A stretch of DNA of 64,000 nucleotides, from positions 31,667-95,666 of IMG/VR virus record IMGVR_UViG_3300025687_000029, one strand, 5' to 3'. A program made the translations under genes and the position numbers. The stretch is from a virus. The notes beneath the pieces were generated by a model. The model was not told the origin of the DNA, searched no databases, and saw nothing but the letters and a program-made list of their open reading frames with translations. This document shows positions 43,801 to 52,868 of this stretch, piece after piece; the stretch's first letter is position 1; every line of letters starts with the position of its first letter.

Positions 43801-46800
43801 TTACTGGATTTCTATACTTAAAATATCCATTATCAATAGCTTTAAATAAGTCTAAAGGAGTTTCGGTACTAAATTTCCTAAACTTGTTAATAAATGCTTT
43901 TATTGCTTTAAATACTCTACCAATAAAACCTTTTGGTTGTTTTAGAGAATTTACATATTTTCTATATTCTTCAGCAAGTTTTTCTTCAACTTTCGCATCA
44001 GATAAATCAGAATCATTCTCTTCTCTCCAAGTATCATATAACTGTTTTCTTTGTGTATCAGTTAGATACAATTTACTGACAATATGAAATGCTTCATGAT
44101 ATACAGTATCAGTAGATGCTATATCTGATAATTCTACTCCTGCCTTAGTAAATTTACCCCAGGCTTTATTATCTATAAGACCTTTAACTACTTTTAATTC
44201 AGTATCTCCAAATCTAGAGTTTAAATATCTTTGTGCAGCCTCTACATCTAACTTGGATACTTTATTTTCTTCAGGAGCTAATCTATAATCAAGCTCTGTT
44301 AATTTAGTATCATCAGCTTCAAAATCATTAGCAAGTTTAGCATCAGTACTAAACTCATTTATAAGATCTTGTATATCATCAGTATTAGTAACAATATCAT
44401 CTTTGGTTGGCTGATCTTCTTGAGGAATTGTTTCAGCTTCTTCTATAGGAGCTAATGATTCTCTGTGAGTTCTATCATAGATTAAATATTGATTCTTAAA
44501 TCTAGGTTCTGATATTTCTAAGGTTTTATCTCCAACTTCAGTTGTTATTGTTTTATTAGTTAAAGATGTTACAAGAACATTATCATATAAATACTTCTTA
44601 TACCCTCCATCTCTAACTTTAAATGTTTTTATTTTAGGTTTACCATTTTTATCAAAAGATTCAATTAATTTAAAGTCTTTACCTCCATATCTTTCCAGTA
44701 TTTTATTAGAAACTTGATGGTATGAAGTTCTTAAATAATCATTTAAAGCATCTTCTAATTCAGGATTTAATCTTAGTTCTCCTTCAAGTGAAGCAGGATC
44801 AATTATATCTATAGGAGATTCAGTATTCTTATTTAGAATAATAGCTCCTCCAGTATTATTATTAACTCTATAGAAATTGCTAATAGCATCATCTCCAGTA
44901 AAATAAACAATACTTTTCAAGTAATCATAAATATTCTGTCCTTGTATTTCTACAGTTTTTACTTTTACTTGAGGAGTTTTATATCTCTTATCTACAGATT
45001 GTTGAGATACCCAATATTTAAAAGTATCTATGATATTCTGTCTTTCATTATCATTAAGAACTCTACTATTAACAAAATGAATATTACCTGTAGTTTCATT
45101 AAATATATAAGGAAATCCCGGTTTACCTTGAATAGTTTCTCCGTTAGGTAATTCTATTTTATTATTTGTTGCTACATATAACTGAGAATTACCAGGCTTT
45201 GCTATCTCAGTAACAGGTCTGGTTTCTAATAATCCTGACTCATTGAATGAATATACTTGAATACCTCTACTCTTATTAGTAATTTGAGATACAAAAGATT
45301 CTCCTTTTTGTAGTTTTTCAATAAGAGCAGTTTTATCTTTATAATACTGTTTTGTTTGCTCCTGAAATAACTCATCAGCTTCTTGTTCAGTAATACCTTC
45401 AGGAGTATAATAAGTCTTACCAAACTCATTACTTTCTTTAGGATTAGTCATATAAGTAACTATGCCTTTTTCTCCTACTTCACTAAATTCTATAGCATTA
45501 CCATTAACATCAACAGGTGTAAATTCGCCTTTGGAATATGTACCAATAGTTAAGAATACATCTCCTTCAGAACTAGCTTCAGGTAATTCTATTCCTGGAA
45601 CTGATAATGAATATCTAACATGATATTTAGTAACATCTTGTTTATCAGTAAATTCTGCTAATCTTAAAGCTTCAGGATTATTTGTTAATACATCTCTACC
45701 TTCTTCAGTAAAATGAGATCTGACAGAAGTACCATTAGCTGTATTGGCAATACTTCGCTTAACAGTTTTAAAATCCTCATCCTCAAATTTATTCTCTATA
45801 GTTTCTACATCATTTGTAGATTTTTCTTTAGTTATATCTTCTTTAGTTTCAGCTTCAACTTTTTTAGCCTTCTTAACTTCTTGTTCTGCAAAAACTTTTT
45901 CTAAAGGATCAACAATCTTAGATTCATCATATATAACTCCTTGTTCTGGGCTAATTGGAGTATACTGATTTAATTCTTCAGGGGAATTAAGCTTAATTTT
46001 TTTATTTGGATTCTTAATATCCTTTAAAACAGTATTACCTATTTTATCTTTAGTAGTAATATAAAAGTTTCCAGAATCATCTTTTAAATATTGACCTTCT
46101 GGAATACTATCCATTTTAGCCTTACTTTTAATATTTTCACCCTCTTTATCTACTTTATCATCAATACTGTTCTTTTGATTGAATTGTTTTCTAAGATAAT
46201 CATTATCATTAAGTTTGGATTGTCTCTCTCTACTTTTAACAATATCTTTTCTATAAGTATCTAAAGTATCAGCTTTTTTATTAAGATCTGTTTTTTCAGA
46301 ATCAGTAAGACTCTCATTATTACTAATAGAATCTTTAGTAGCTTTAATATCTACCTTACCTTCTTCATTATATTTTAAATCAGATCCTATATCATTCCTT
46401 AATTCTTCAGATTTATTAATTAGAAACTTTTGATTTAAAGATTCTGTAATTCTATTATTTAGAACAAGATTAGAAAAATTACCAATCTTTTGTATATCAT
46501 CAGTTTCTTTAACTTGAAAATTACCAAAGTTTGCTACATGATCTTTATTTGCAGTTTCTACAATTTTCTTATACTCAGGTATTTTATTTAATAGATCTTG
46601 TTCAACATTATCAAAGTATTCTTGAGGAATACCTGCATTAGTACCTTCTTCTTTTTGTTTTGCTGCATATTCTCTAATATAAGTTTCTATCTGCTCTTGA
46701 CTATATCCTTCTTTAATAGCAGGATATATAACATTAAAGTCTTTTATATTCTTTACATAATCAAAAGCTTCTCTATTGTTATTCATAGCAGCAGCATCAA

Positions 46801-48154
46801 GTATCTGAGTATCATGTAGATTATTCAGTTCTTGATTAATATATTCAGTAGCTTTTGAGACACTGATTGTAGGATTTCCTTGAGTATCTTCTCCAAGAAT
46901 ATCAGTAATAGATTGATAGTTATTAACTACATTATTCTTTACTAATGCAACATCTTTATTAGTTTTAATATCACTTTTAATTGATGATCTAGCTTGCATA
47001 CCACTACCTAAGATAGCTCCTAATGCTACAGATGTTTGAAAATCAACATCATCCATGCTATTAAGATATGTATCTACAATACCTTGAAAATCTGATGCAT
47101 ATTCTTTGGTTTTACCTAAAGCCTTATCTTCATAGTATTTACCAATAGAAAACTGAGAGCCTTCTTCCCAAAATCCTTCTTTAGCTACACCAGTGGGAAT
47201 TTGCATAGCAGCTCTACCTCCTATTTCCTTTAATCCTCTAGTTTTATGAGCAGACTTCATTAAATCAAATCCTCCAAATAAAGTAACTCTATCCATAAGA
47301 TTTGATACAGCAAGTACTCCTAGATTAGCTTTAAATACTCCAGCAGCAGCATCTCCTGCTTTTTGTTTATCACCTGTTTTAGCAAGAATATTATTATATA
47401 TTTCCCTGCCTTCAGATATAGCTTCTATATAAGTATTTGCAGCCGTAGCTATAGCATCATCTGTATACACTCCTGCTTTAGTTGGTAGATTAGCGTATTT
47501 GGCTAATCTAGCGCCCGGCTGTAGTCCTGCAAAACCTTTTATCTTACTAGTTACCTGTACTCCCCTTGCTAATTGACCTGCCTTTCCAATACCTTTAAGT
47601 AATGCTCCAGGAACAAACATTGCAGCTATAAATCCAATACCATCAGCTCCTTCATTAGCCCAAAATTCACCTGATGTTAATTTATCAGTTAAAGTTCCAT
47701 TAGCTACAGATTCTTTAACATATACAGGCATTACTTCTTGCTTCATATATTGTTCAGCCTGATCAATATTTTCTAACCAAGCATTATTTAAAGCAGAATC
47801 TATTTTCTCTTTATCAAAACCTGTAGTGGCCCAATCACCTAATCCAACTAAATATCCGGGTAATTTAACTACTTCAGCTACAGCTTTAGTTGCTGCTCTT
47901 AAAGGAACAGCTCCAACTTCAAATATAGGACCTTGTCTTTCAGCCCTTCTTTGAGTTAGTTTCTCAGGAGTATCAATCTCTCTAGGATAATACCCTGGAT
48001 CATCAAACATTGATTCTCCAAAGTCATCTGTATATATAGATCCAAATACATCTACAGGAGCTGTCTCATCTATACTACCATATGAAGTAACAGGCTGTAC
48101 CTTACCTGATGAAACAGCTTGTTCCATATCTTCTTTCAATCTTTCCTTACTCAT
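37820..48154 (-). CDS. Giant virion RNA polymerase polyprotein (crAss-like), 3,444 aa
   Basis: The C-terminal third has AKAGSDFDIDKLNIY with DFDID at residues 2685-2689, the catalytic metal-binding motif of the crAss-like virion RNA polymerase. It is preceded by GFRIPTQGLNSI at about 2645, equivalent to the RxPT-segment of two-barrel polymerases. A zincin motif YHEAFHIV (His1353-His1357) lies in the middle and may process or digest proteins. The N-terminal 350 residues hold glycine/alanine-rich hydrophobic stretches (GIGFIAAMFVPGALLKGIG). The protein is packaged and injected to transcribe early genes. It is large even for this family, suggesting fusion of several cargo parts. Confidence 0.88.
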   Translation of the reverse strand: MSKERLKEDMEQAVSSGKVQPVTSYGSIDETAPVDVFGSIYTDDFGESMFDDPGYYPREIDTPEKLTQRRAERQGPIFEVGAVPLRAATKAVAEVVKLPGYLVGLGDWATTGFDKEKIDSALNNAWLENIDQAEQYMKQEVMPVYVKESVANGTLTDKLTSGEFWANEGADGIGFIAAMFVPGALLKGIGKAGQLARGVQVTSKIKGFAGLQPGARLAKYANLPTKAGVYTDDAIATAANTYIEAISEGREIYNNILAKTGDKQKAGDAAAGVFKANLGVLAVSNLMDRVTLFGGFDLMKSAHKTRGLKEIGGRAAMQIPTGVAKEGFWEEGSQFSIGKYYEDKALGKTKEYASDFQGIVDTYLNSMDDVDFQTSVALGAILGSGMQARSSIKSDIKTNKDVALVKNNVVNNYQSITDILGEDTQGNPTISVSKATEYINQELNNLHDTQILDAAAMNNNREAFDYVKNIKDFNVIYPAIKEGYSQEQIETYIREYAAKQKEEGTNAGIPQEYFDNVEQDLLNKIPEYKKIVETANKDHVANFGNFQVKETDDIQKIGNFSNLVLNNRITESLNQKFLINKSEELRNDIGSDLKYNEEGKVDIKATKDSISNNESLTDSEKTDLNKKADTLDTYRKDIVKSRERQSKLNDNDYLRKQFNQKNSIDDKVDKEGENIKSKAKMDSIPEGQYLKDDSGNFYITTKDKIGNTVLKDIKNPNKKIKLNSPEELNQYTPISPEQGVIYDESKIVDPLEKVFAEQEVKKAKKVEAETKEDITKEKSTNDVETIENKFEDEDFKTVKRSIANTANGTSVRSHFTEEGRDVLTNNPEALRLAEFTDKQDVTKYHVRYSLSVPGIELPEASSEGDVFLTIGTYSKGEFTPVDVNGNAIEFSEVGEKGIVTYMTNPKESNEFGKTYYTPEGITEQEADELFQEQTKQYYKDKTALIEKLQKGESFVSQITNKSRGIQVYSFNESGLLETRPVTEIAKPGNSQLYVATNNKIELPNGETIQGKPGFPYIFNETTGNIHFVNSRVLNDNERQNIIDTFKYWVSQQSVDKRYKTPQVKVKTVEIQGQNIYDYLKSIVYFTGDDAISNFYRVNNNTGGAIILNKNTESPIDIIDPASLEGELRLNPELEDALNDYLRTSYHQVSNKILERYGGKDFKLIESFDKNGKPKIKTFKVRDGGYKKYLYDNVLVTSLTNKTITTEVGDKTLEISEPRFKNQYLIYDRTHRESLAPIEEAETIPQEDQPTKDDIVTNTDDIQDLINEFSTDAKLANDFEADDTKLTELDYRLAPEENKVSKLDVEAAQRYLNSRFGDTELKVVKGLIDNKAWGKFTKAGVELSDIASTDTVYHEAFHIVSKLYLTDTQRKQLYDTWREENDSDLSDAKVEEKLAEEYRKYVNSLKQPKGFIGRVFKAIKAFINKFRKFSTETPLDLFKAIDNGYFKYRNPVNTSTQELYRVIPGTSQSFTNEALNSINYLFFREIFHPDNMGKTFKQFKKMSGPELQTVYGRVKETLGGYIRKYGEDLKIATTEAQKQQLINNIQNISTIIKSLNNSSSKDSIVDIHTEHLRQMGITIDLEEMFNEDPDKGRDSAGNHWAEVSIKVSAKDTATTEVKTILSAIPAAEKLGNGQIANAYTSFGTPRAIDYNTISNMLFNKLADAVSEEDMLVRMIELKQVNPEVGPVINYFKVGEDNLNVDDRIILNKFYNTFNKQNIKYTGVKIDSDRNQAVHLDPTLQSRMKTAQTTWSSNINGTSKMKVSDEGAVYSDKFVDSLEQPGDTIEDKIIFLKNLGIEFTNFTGTPKQFRSLPDEMNASRFKTLTNSVYKNIKEGKTKNLFNDNLSINDEARKFYERLEALTSINIVENSHRNREGDKLYNISLHSNMSKTSSVLNAVSTKDELLKLYPHFADKSLNNSELLRNGGAIFDEDGNKRSNVNTDVAVEIYEDFSTFGDNQGDLFESLAPSDKGVMYIESTMKDKYPMLRASDNKLFRVISMPGVFTNDKGTILDQLVGYLEDEMIKWVSLKDRTEFYQYEDKLNSGPMIDIVKNSGNEELIVAFNEAMDGTREDVKSFIEEFNTDSFISSGNELSLRKLMELFLDVRQKKNIDEFLRIGTITKQKDYYNYLGKKMSEDKLNEFMAEYSARDFIGNIEQTKFFFGSPAYYKNTDNFFKRLSGPIGTKELPNTSRNLNNWINTNFKRLDGKINDIDVPSITTMTFGDKKVPSRYLEEYRKVLGEDVADRYYGYHIDKKGNKIYHMNEGDGQGYISLDEYRDLLFRMGKWDMDIQEPLYQWEIKYQEASPEQRVKLLESKPEGVFNPQKFQYFAPLKESEFIPAFYKLSLAPIIPSVAQDTEMEKLMQYMTSKQIGIAVFESANKIGAKVTELGGNPQNIFNEDFSIADLEGALTQNTYTGEWGIQVNIEQKVKDTVTTGTQEMKHIIDALRDDNGNFKEMTFRDTKATTEEIYNEYISLNNQRIQLGFDNLLDRLGLKLVDGKYESKDNFTAFKELIKDELLSRGTIEDRINMVDKINNIGIDVLSNRTQLESILYSIADKSSIRQKRTGGMKIQVSVSMMEGYKNAVDKIEVGDKKFQAADLKFYTRRDSKGRELKFVEQAEVYIPSYFKKKGIEIGEITDPRLLEILGFRIPTQGLNSIESLIIKDFLPEEAGDIIILPSEIVAKAGSDFDIDKLNIYTPNVYYDFDNNPVYLEGDYETYKDRVKNPMNRSKFELQKVENKLVELKHKIVTSPQNFERLISPIAADNMEGLADYISWLQEGKPGELKDYKRIKEVTWTQAFGLVNSLDKAAELLGAKSGVGIAANASTSHINFVHAGLGIESVITAKVGRKFLPISTKLFLESNSTEDGSIPLSKNTNKANENIQNLFNELISSYVDAAKDPYVFTINAGPKTANLFIYLLRAGIPLKTVGLFMNQPIIRDMQSQLENLGSLSYDTTRQAGDIRYKKEVVQRLIEKYGGPTDFELENAQINDRDLFTNDQLEDMISTSKLNNTQKRLQTLILQDYLRYELAADKVKELVTATSYDTKPPKNTSDLLYKNVVTDKVMRSTDFINADKLISEGSFLEGYKNIFKELESAYTPFIYALRNPILKDTLDSFISMYSHPSVKMSYDDKIKALDKLITEYYTYSLIEGTQDIVDEQDNIIKPALKSRYAELFTGNKSVPRRLKEAQSDAKYKNNPLIKVLIPVIRGENEISNITMLYRYTDKITEESLVTGWNELLDSDTQANPLGEDLLDFIILQSGKLESPMNFLSFVPGELFLERMTNAIENIKNLPLDSFINDFYSNNYRDHSIVPKNFAVDSLPFFKKWSAKLNDWFVEPNEDWGFGTMPGTNFQPKGIKKFFEFKSVVDYRGEEITNSNRVNDPIEIKLNRVYRELIEDEAVQELRGIKTQQENEIKFTEDEPTVTDIPSDEEVDENLDNCNLTELDL

Positions 48155-50289
48155 TATAATCCAGTTTGTGATTTTGATTCAGAGCCTCTTTTTTCTATAG
48201 GCATACTTCCTTTTGAATTAACTAAAGCGTTATAGTAGATGGAAGGGTCAGCTAAAACAGCTCCTTCTTGAGTTAATTCATTAATAATCTGATTAGATGT
48301 ATTACCTCTGGAATACATATTAGATATTCTATTATTTAATTGTTGTGCAGTCATATTAGGATGTTCCATAACTACAGGCCCTTGTTTAGTTCTTAAATGA
48401 GCAACAGGTCCTTTTAATCCACTTGTAATTTTAAATAAATTCCAACTTGTATTACCATTAGGATCAACTGTTTTAGTAATAGGTTGTCTAATTTCCTGAG
48501 AAGCTAATTCAAACTTGCCAATATTATCTAATCCTCTTGAGATGTTAGCTGACATTGGTATAAATAAGTCATCCTTTCCATTGGTTGTAAATAAACCGAA
48601 GCCTTTATTTGCATCATATCTTATTTTGAATTGGGGATCCGGTTTATAGAATTCTTTACCTACATCAGTATAATCATCACCTTCTACAACTTTCCACTCC
48701 CCTGAATTAGCATCTCTTGTATAAACTGTTCCTTCAGATCCTACATTTGATAGATTTCTTCCTTCTTTATCATTTAATAAATTCTCAGAGTTTTTAAATA
48801 CTACATCTGAGTACATAGGAGATAATTCTATTGGTCTTGTTCCAGTTTGAATTAAAGGATTAACGTTATCAACTAATGTTCTAGCATCCATATCTGCAAA
48901 TGAATCATCTATTAATTTATAAACATCTAAACTTTCTGCTGCTTTATTACTTTCTTTTCTAAACTTAGCCAGGTTAAAATTAGAATCTTCCATAGCAGTT
49001 GTTAGTTCACTTTTAACTTTAGCTTTATATTCAGCCCAGTCATCAGTAGACATATCTTCAGGTTTAGTTTTCATACCTGAATTTATAATATTATCTGCGA
49101 AAGATCTATAGTCTGAAGTATCCATTTTACCAAGTTCTGATTTCAAGTTATCACCTGTCACCAATTCCATTGTAGTACGTAAAATATTAAACGGATTATT
49201 CCAAATTGCATCTAAATTACTACCAACAAAAGCCTCTACAGGTCCCATAGAAGCTCCGGATTTAAGCGAAAAACTAGATAAAGTATTATCATCTATAGCC
49301 TTACTCAGATTAGGATATTTAGTATCAAATTCAACTAATTTACCTGACTTATCAATAAAGTTATCAGGAATACCTAACTTCTTAGCTCCTGTCTCAGTTG
49401 ATGGATAATTTGTTGTATCTAAATAACCCATAAAGTTGTTTTTACTTCCTTGTGTTTCTTTAGGAGCAAACATAGGTTTAACATTCTGTTCACTGAATCT
49501 ATATTGATCAGCTACATTACCAGCCATTCCTTGAAGCATTTCATAAGCACCTTCACCATATCTACCTTGCAATTGTTTCCATTCAGGAGTAGTCATATAA
49601 TTTTCTATTACTCCCTGCATAGCTATATCTATATTAGCATTATTAGATCTAGTAGTTCCATATTGAATATAATTACCCATCATTTGAGCAACTTCCCCCT
49701 CGGTGACCGGTCTACCTAAAACACTACTCATATTAGCTTTAATAGAACCAAATGCTTCTCTAAGAGGAGCTTCATAGTTTAATTGTTTAGTTGCCATTAT
49801 ATCATAGTCTGTAAGAGGTCTATAATTACCAAACTCATCTGTAAGAGATCCAAATCTCTGATCTAAATCTGTAATATATTCCCCTGTAGCTGTTTGATAT
49901 AGTGGAGACTGTCCTTGTAAAGCCATCTTTTGTCCAGCTTCCATAGCTCTTTGATAACCCTCTGTTCTAGCTTTATCAGCTTGCCAATAAGGATCTTTTC
50001 TATTCTGAACTATAAGATCCATTATATCATCCCTAGCATCAGATAGATTTCCTTGGTATCTTTCATTCATAGAGAAGAAATCATCTCTTAAACTATCCAA
50101 TCTTCTCTGTTTTTCTACAGGATCTAAAGTTGGACTATCCATAATGTTAGAGACGTATTTATTATAGCTTGCTATAGCAGATTCATGTCTCTGACTCCTG
50201 GCATCATAACCTTGAAAGATTCTATCTAAGTTGGTAGGATCAGTCTTAAAATCCCTAAATGCTAATAATTGAGGTCCGTATGTTGGCAT
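48154..50289 (-). CDS. Virion cargo/ejection protein, 711 aa
   Basis: Start shares its A with neighbours; lies between the polymerase gene and another cargo gene with one-base overlaps. Helical N-terminus (IFQGYDARSQRHESAIASYN), Gln/Arg-rich, then mixed alpha/beta (PDPQFKIRYDANKGFGLFTT). No enzyme motif. By position it corresponds to the capsid cargo or internal proteins found between muzzle and polymerase in crAss-like phages. Confidence 0.65.
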   Translation of the reverse strand: MPTYGPQLLAFRDFKTDPTNLDRIFQGYDARSQRHESAIASYNKYVSNIMDSPTLDPVEKQRRLDSLRDDFFSMNERYQGNLSDARDDIMDLIVQNRKDPYWQADKARTEGYQRAMEAGQKMALQGQSPLYQTATGEYITDLDQRFGSLTDEFGNYRPLTDYDIMATKQLNYEAPLREAFGSIKANMSSVLGRPVTEGEVAQMMGNYIQYGTTRSNNANIDIAMQGVIENYMTTPEWKQLQGRYGEGAYEMLQGMAGNVADQYRFSEQNVKPMFAPKETQGSKNNFMGYLDTTNYPSTETGAKKLGIPDNFIDKSGKLVEFDTKYPNLSKAIDDNTLSSFSLKSGASMGPVEAFVGSNLDAIWNNPFNILRTTMELVTGDNLKSELGKMDTSDYRSFADNIINSGMKTKPEDMSTDDWAEYKAKVKSELTTAMEDSNFNLAKFRKESNKAAESLDVYKLIDDSFADMDARTLVDNVNPLIQTGTRPIELSPMYSDVVFKNSENLLNDKEGRNLSNVGSEGTVYTRDANSGEWKVVEGDDYTDVGKEFYKPDPQFKIRYDANKGFGLFTTNGKDDLFIPMSANISRGLDNIGKFELASQEIRQPITKTVDPNGNTSWNLFKITSGLKGPVAHLRTKQGPVVMEHPNMTAQQLNNRISNMYSRGNTSNQIINELTQEGAVLADPSIYYNALVNSKGSMPIEKRGSESKSQTGL

Positions 50290-51887
50290 TATTTTCTCTT
50301 TTTTAATTTACCTCCACATCTAAATACATATCCTTTATCTTTATAATATGAAGTTAGATTTGGATCTATTCTTTCGGGGAATTGGTTAAATGGGTCAAAT
50401 GATTGCATTGGATCAGGATCATAAGGTAATACTCCAGTAGCTTCTGACGGTGTAATGCGCCAGGATCTACCAACAAAACCTGGTTTAAGAGGACTGTTTA
50501 AATCATTAAGATTATTATCAATTAGCGGTTTTGCATTTCCATCTTTTCGGACAGGAGTTTCATCATACGGTCTTATATTTTTCTCAAAATCTGATCTCTC
50601 ATATACATATGGATTTTCATCATACGTTGCTAATTGTCCAGTTGTTTGAGTAGTTGGTGATGAAGGAATACTCTGCTTGCTTCTTCTGGCTACATACTTA
50701 CCGTCTTTGTTAAACATATAATCAGGATTATAAGATTGCATTTCTAATTCTAACATTTCGTTTTGCTTCAACCTATCTATTAAATTCCCAACATTCCTAC
50801 CTATAGTAGAAGCTGTTTGAAAGTTACCTTCATCAACATATCTTCTGTCTTCATAGTTTTGAAGATCTTCCCTTAATCCTATATTAGCTTTAGCTATTTG
50901 ATTCTGACCAAATATAGCAGCATTTCTATTAGCTTCTGCTTCTTGAGATGCAGCTAAATTTCTATCCAGATTAGATTGTAATCCCGTTTGCATAGCTAAA
51001 GCATTTGCAGCAGCTTGACCAGATCCACTAGATATATTCTTTAGATTTTGCAAACCTACATTTCTAGCTACGGTAGCGTCTCTTCTAGCTTGCTCTCTTT
51101 GATTCTCATAACTAACATAACCTGGAGCTGGTCTATCAAATGTTAATGGATCTTCTTTAAATTTATGTGCTAATAGAGGTGCTGTAGTTGCAGCAGTGGC
51201 TCCTATATCATACATAGGATTAATTTGATAAGGATCTATTTGATTCTCTACAGTTTGCCATTGACCTTGTTGTGCTGGTTTAGCTTGCACTACAGGTTCT
51301 CCTTTAGGTCCTGTAATATCAAAAGTAGTTCCAGCAAATCTTCTACCAAAATACTGAGGGAGATTACTTCCCGTATCAGTATCACCTGAACCAAAAGACT
51401 GAGCTAGTATCTCATATTTATCAGCAACTCCTGTTAATGTATCATATGCCCCTTGTAGTTCTTTATATTGTTCAGGGGTTAATGCTCTTTTAATTTCTAA
51501 ATCAGTTAAATCTCCTTCTTTATTTCTTATAGCTGCTAATATTCCTTGGTATTTCTCAAATACTAGGTCAGCTTCTCTAGCTTTATTAGCATCTGCCTCT
51601 TCAATTTCTACCGTTTGTTCTGATAAATTATTAGGATCTTCAGAAGTAGCTCCGTAATATCTAAAAGTATAACCACCCTTTTCATACTTTCTTCTCATAC
51701 TACCACCATACTTAAATTGATTAGTGGGAATTTGTTGAGCTTTAATAGTTTCTTGTTGATCTCTAAGTCTGGATAATTCTCTCTTCATTGAAGAAATTGC
51801 TATTCTATCACCTTTATCAACTCTAGCTTTATACTTATTCTTTATTTCTTTTGCCTTATCAGCAAATGTTATTTGTTTTTTAGCCAT
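50289..51887 (-). CDS. Virion cargo protein with GG motifs, 532 aa
   Basis: I take the ATG at 51887 (MAKKQITFADKAKE), with an 8-base overlap of the preceding gene; a further in-frame start 57 bases upstream lies inside that gene. Contains FKYGGSMRRKYEKGG at residues 58-72 and ends VFRCGGKLKKRK. The middle is a long Ala/Gln/Asn-rich helix (AANALAMQTGLQSNLDRN). The double-glycine patches also appear in the next upstream protein. Confidence 0.65.
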   Translation of the reverse strand: MAKKQITFADKAKEIKNKYKARVDKGDRIAISSMKRELSRLRDQQETIKAQQIPTNQFKYGGSMRRKYEKGGYTFRYYGATSEDPNNLSEQTVEIEEADANKAREADLVFEKYQGILAAIRNKEGDLTDLEIKRALTPEQYKELQGAYDTLTGVADKYEILAQSFGSGDTDTGSNLPQYFGRRFAGTTFDITGPKGEPVVQAKPAQQGQWQTVENQIDPYQINPMYDIGATAATTAPLLAHKFKEDPLTFDRPAPGYVSYENQREQARRDATVARNVGLQNLKNISSGSGQAAANALAMQTGLQSNLDRNLAASQEAEANRNAAIFGQNQIAKANIGLREDLQNYEDRRYVDEGNFQTASTIGRNVGNLIDRLKQNEMLELEMQSYNPDYMFNKDGKYVARRSKQSIPSSPTTQTTGQLATYDENPYVYERSDFEKNIRPYDETPVRKDGNAKPLIDNNLNDLNSPLKPGFVGRSWRITPSEATGVLPYDPDPMQSFDPFNQFPERIDPNLTSYYKDKGYVFRCGGKLKKRK

Positions 51888-52839
51888 TATATGCAATTTT
51901 ATCAGAGAATATATAATCGTCCAATTTAACTTCTCCTCCTTCAACTTCAGTATTTGAACCTATAGGAATACCTCCTTGATTATGATCAGGTCCATAATAA
52001 TCTATAGTATTTACAGGATTAGTTAAAGAAGTTCCTGGAATATCTTTCTGTATATTACCTCCCTCTGCATATGACATCTTACCTCCATTCTTCAATTGAA
52101 AGGTATTACCATAAGCAGATTGATTATATTGATTACTATTAAAGAAATTATAATTCTGATCAAAGAGTTTTTGTCTTCTTGCTGCTTCTAATTGATTAAC
52201 TCTGGCAGCTTCTGCCTCTTCTAAGTTTTCTTGATATACAGCTCCTTGAATTGCAGTACCTACACCAGGACCTAATAGCATACCAATAATACTTGCAGCT
52301 TTATCACCGGAATCAGAGTATTCATTTTCTAATGAAGATACTCCAGAATAAAAAGGATCAAATAATGAACCCACATATCCTCCAGCAGTAGCAGCTCCTA
52401 TATCTTCATACTTACCTGTATTCTCATTAATAGCTTCAGCTTCTTGTCTAATAGGACCGCCTATAGCATGACCTAAACCAGAAACACCACTTATTACTCC
52501 TCCAACAGGTCCAGCCATACCTACAGCACCCATAACAGCATCATAGGTAGCATCTTGAGGTTGTTGTTGATAACCACTAATAGAGTCAATTGCAGAACCT
52601 GCTAATCCGGCATAAGCCCCAATAGTACCCATAGTATTGGTAGTATTCTGACCATAACCGGAAGAATCTAAAGCTGTAGGTTGTTTTGCAGCAGTATTAA
52701 GAGTTTCATTATATTGCAAACCTACTCCTCCAATATTAGATGTAATCTCTAAAGGTTCCATCTGGAATCCTCCACCCTTATTAAACTTTTTTCTTTGATT
52801 ATATTCTTTATATTTTCTAAAAGTTTCCGCGTAACTCAT
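51880..52839 (-). CDS. Glycine-rich virion cargo protein, 319 aa
   Basis: N-terminus MSYAETFRKYKEYN with KKFNKGGGFQ, then a Gly/Ala-rich hydrophobic centre (GAVGMAGPVGGVISGVSGLG and SIIGMLLGPGVGTAIQGAVY) that could insert into a membrane during ejection, then a helical region and FQLKNGGKMSYAEGGN near residue 255. The pattern fits a membrane-penetrating ejection protein in crAss-like virions. No homologue recognised with certainty. Confidence 0.65.
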   Translation of the reverse strand: MSYAETFRKYKEYNQRKKFNKGGGFQMEPLEITSNIGGVGLQYNETLNTAAKQPTALDSSGYGQNTTNTMGTIGAYAGLAGSAIDSISGYQQQPQDATYDAVMGAVGMAGPVGGVISGVSGLGHAIGGPIRQEAEAINENTGKYEDIGAATAGGYVGSLFDPFYSGVSSLENEYSDSGDKAASIIGMLLGPGVGTAIQGAVYQENLEEAEAARVNQLEAARRQKLFDQNYNFFNSNQYNQSAYGNTFQLKNGGKMSYAEGGNIQKDIPGTSLTNPVNTIDYYGPDHNQGGIPIGSNTEVEGGEVKLDDYIFSDKIAYNG

Positions 52840-52868
52840 AATACAAAAATAAATAAACTTTTTAATAA

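Noticed and set aside
40533-49719. Plus-strand ORFs of 60-90 codons within the late block
   Set aside because: They are antisense to long, clearly coding minus-strand genes and have unusual Ser/Phe/Ile-rich composition typical of shadow frames.
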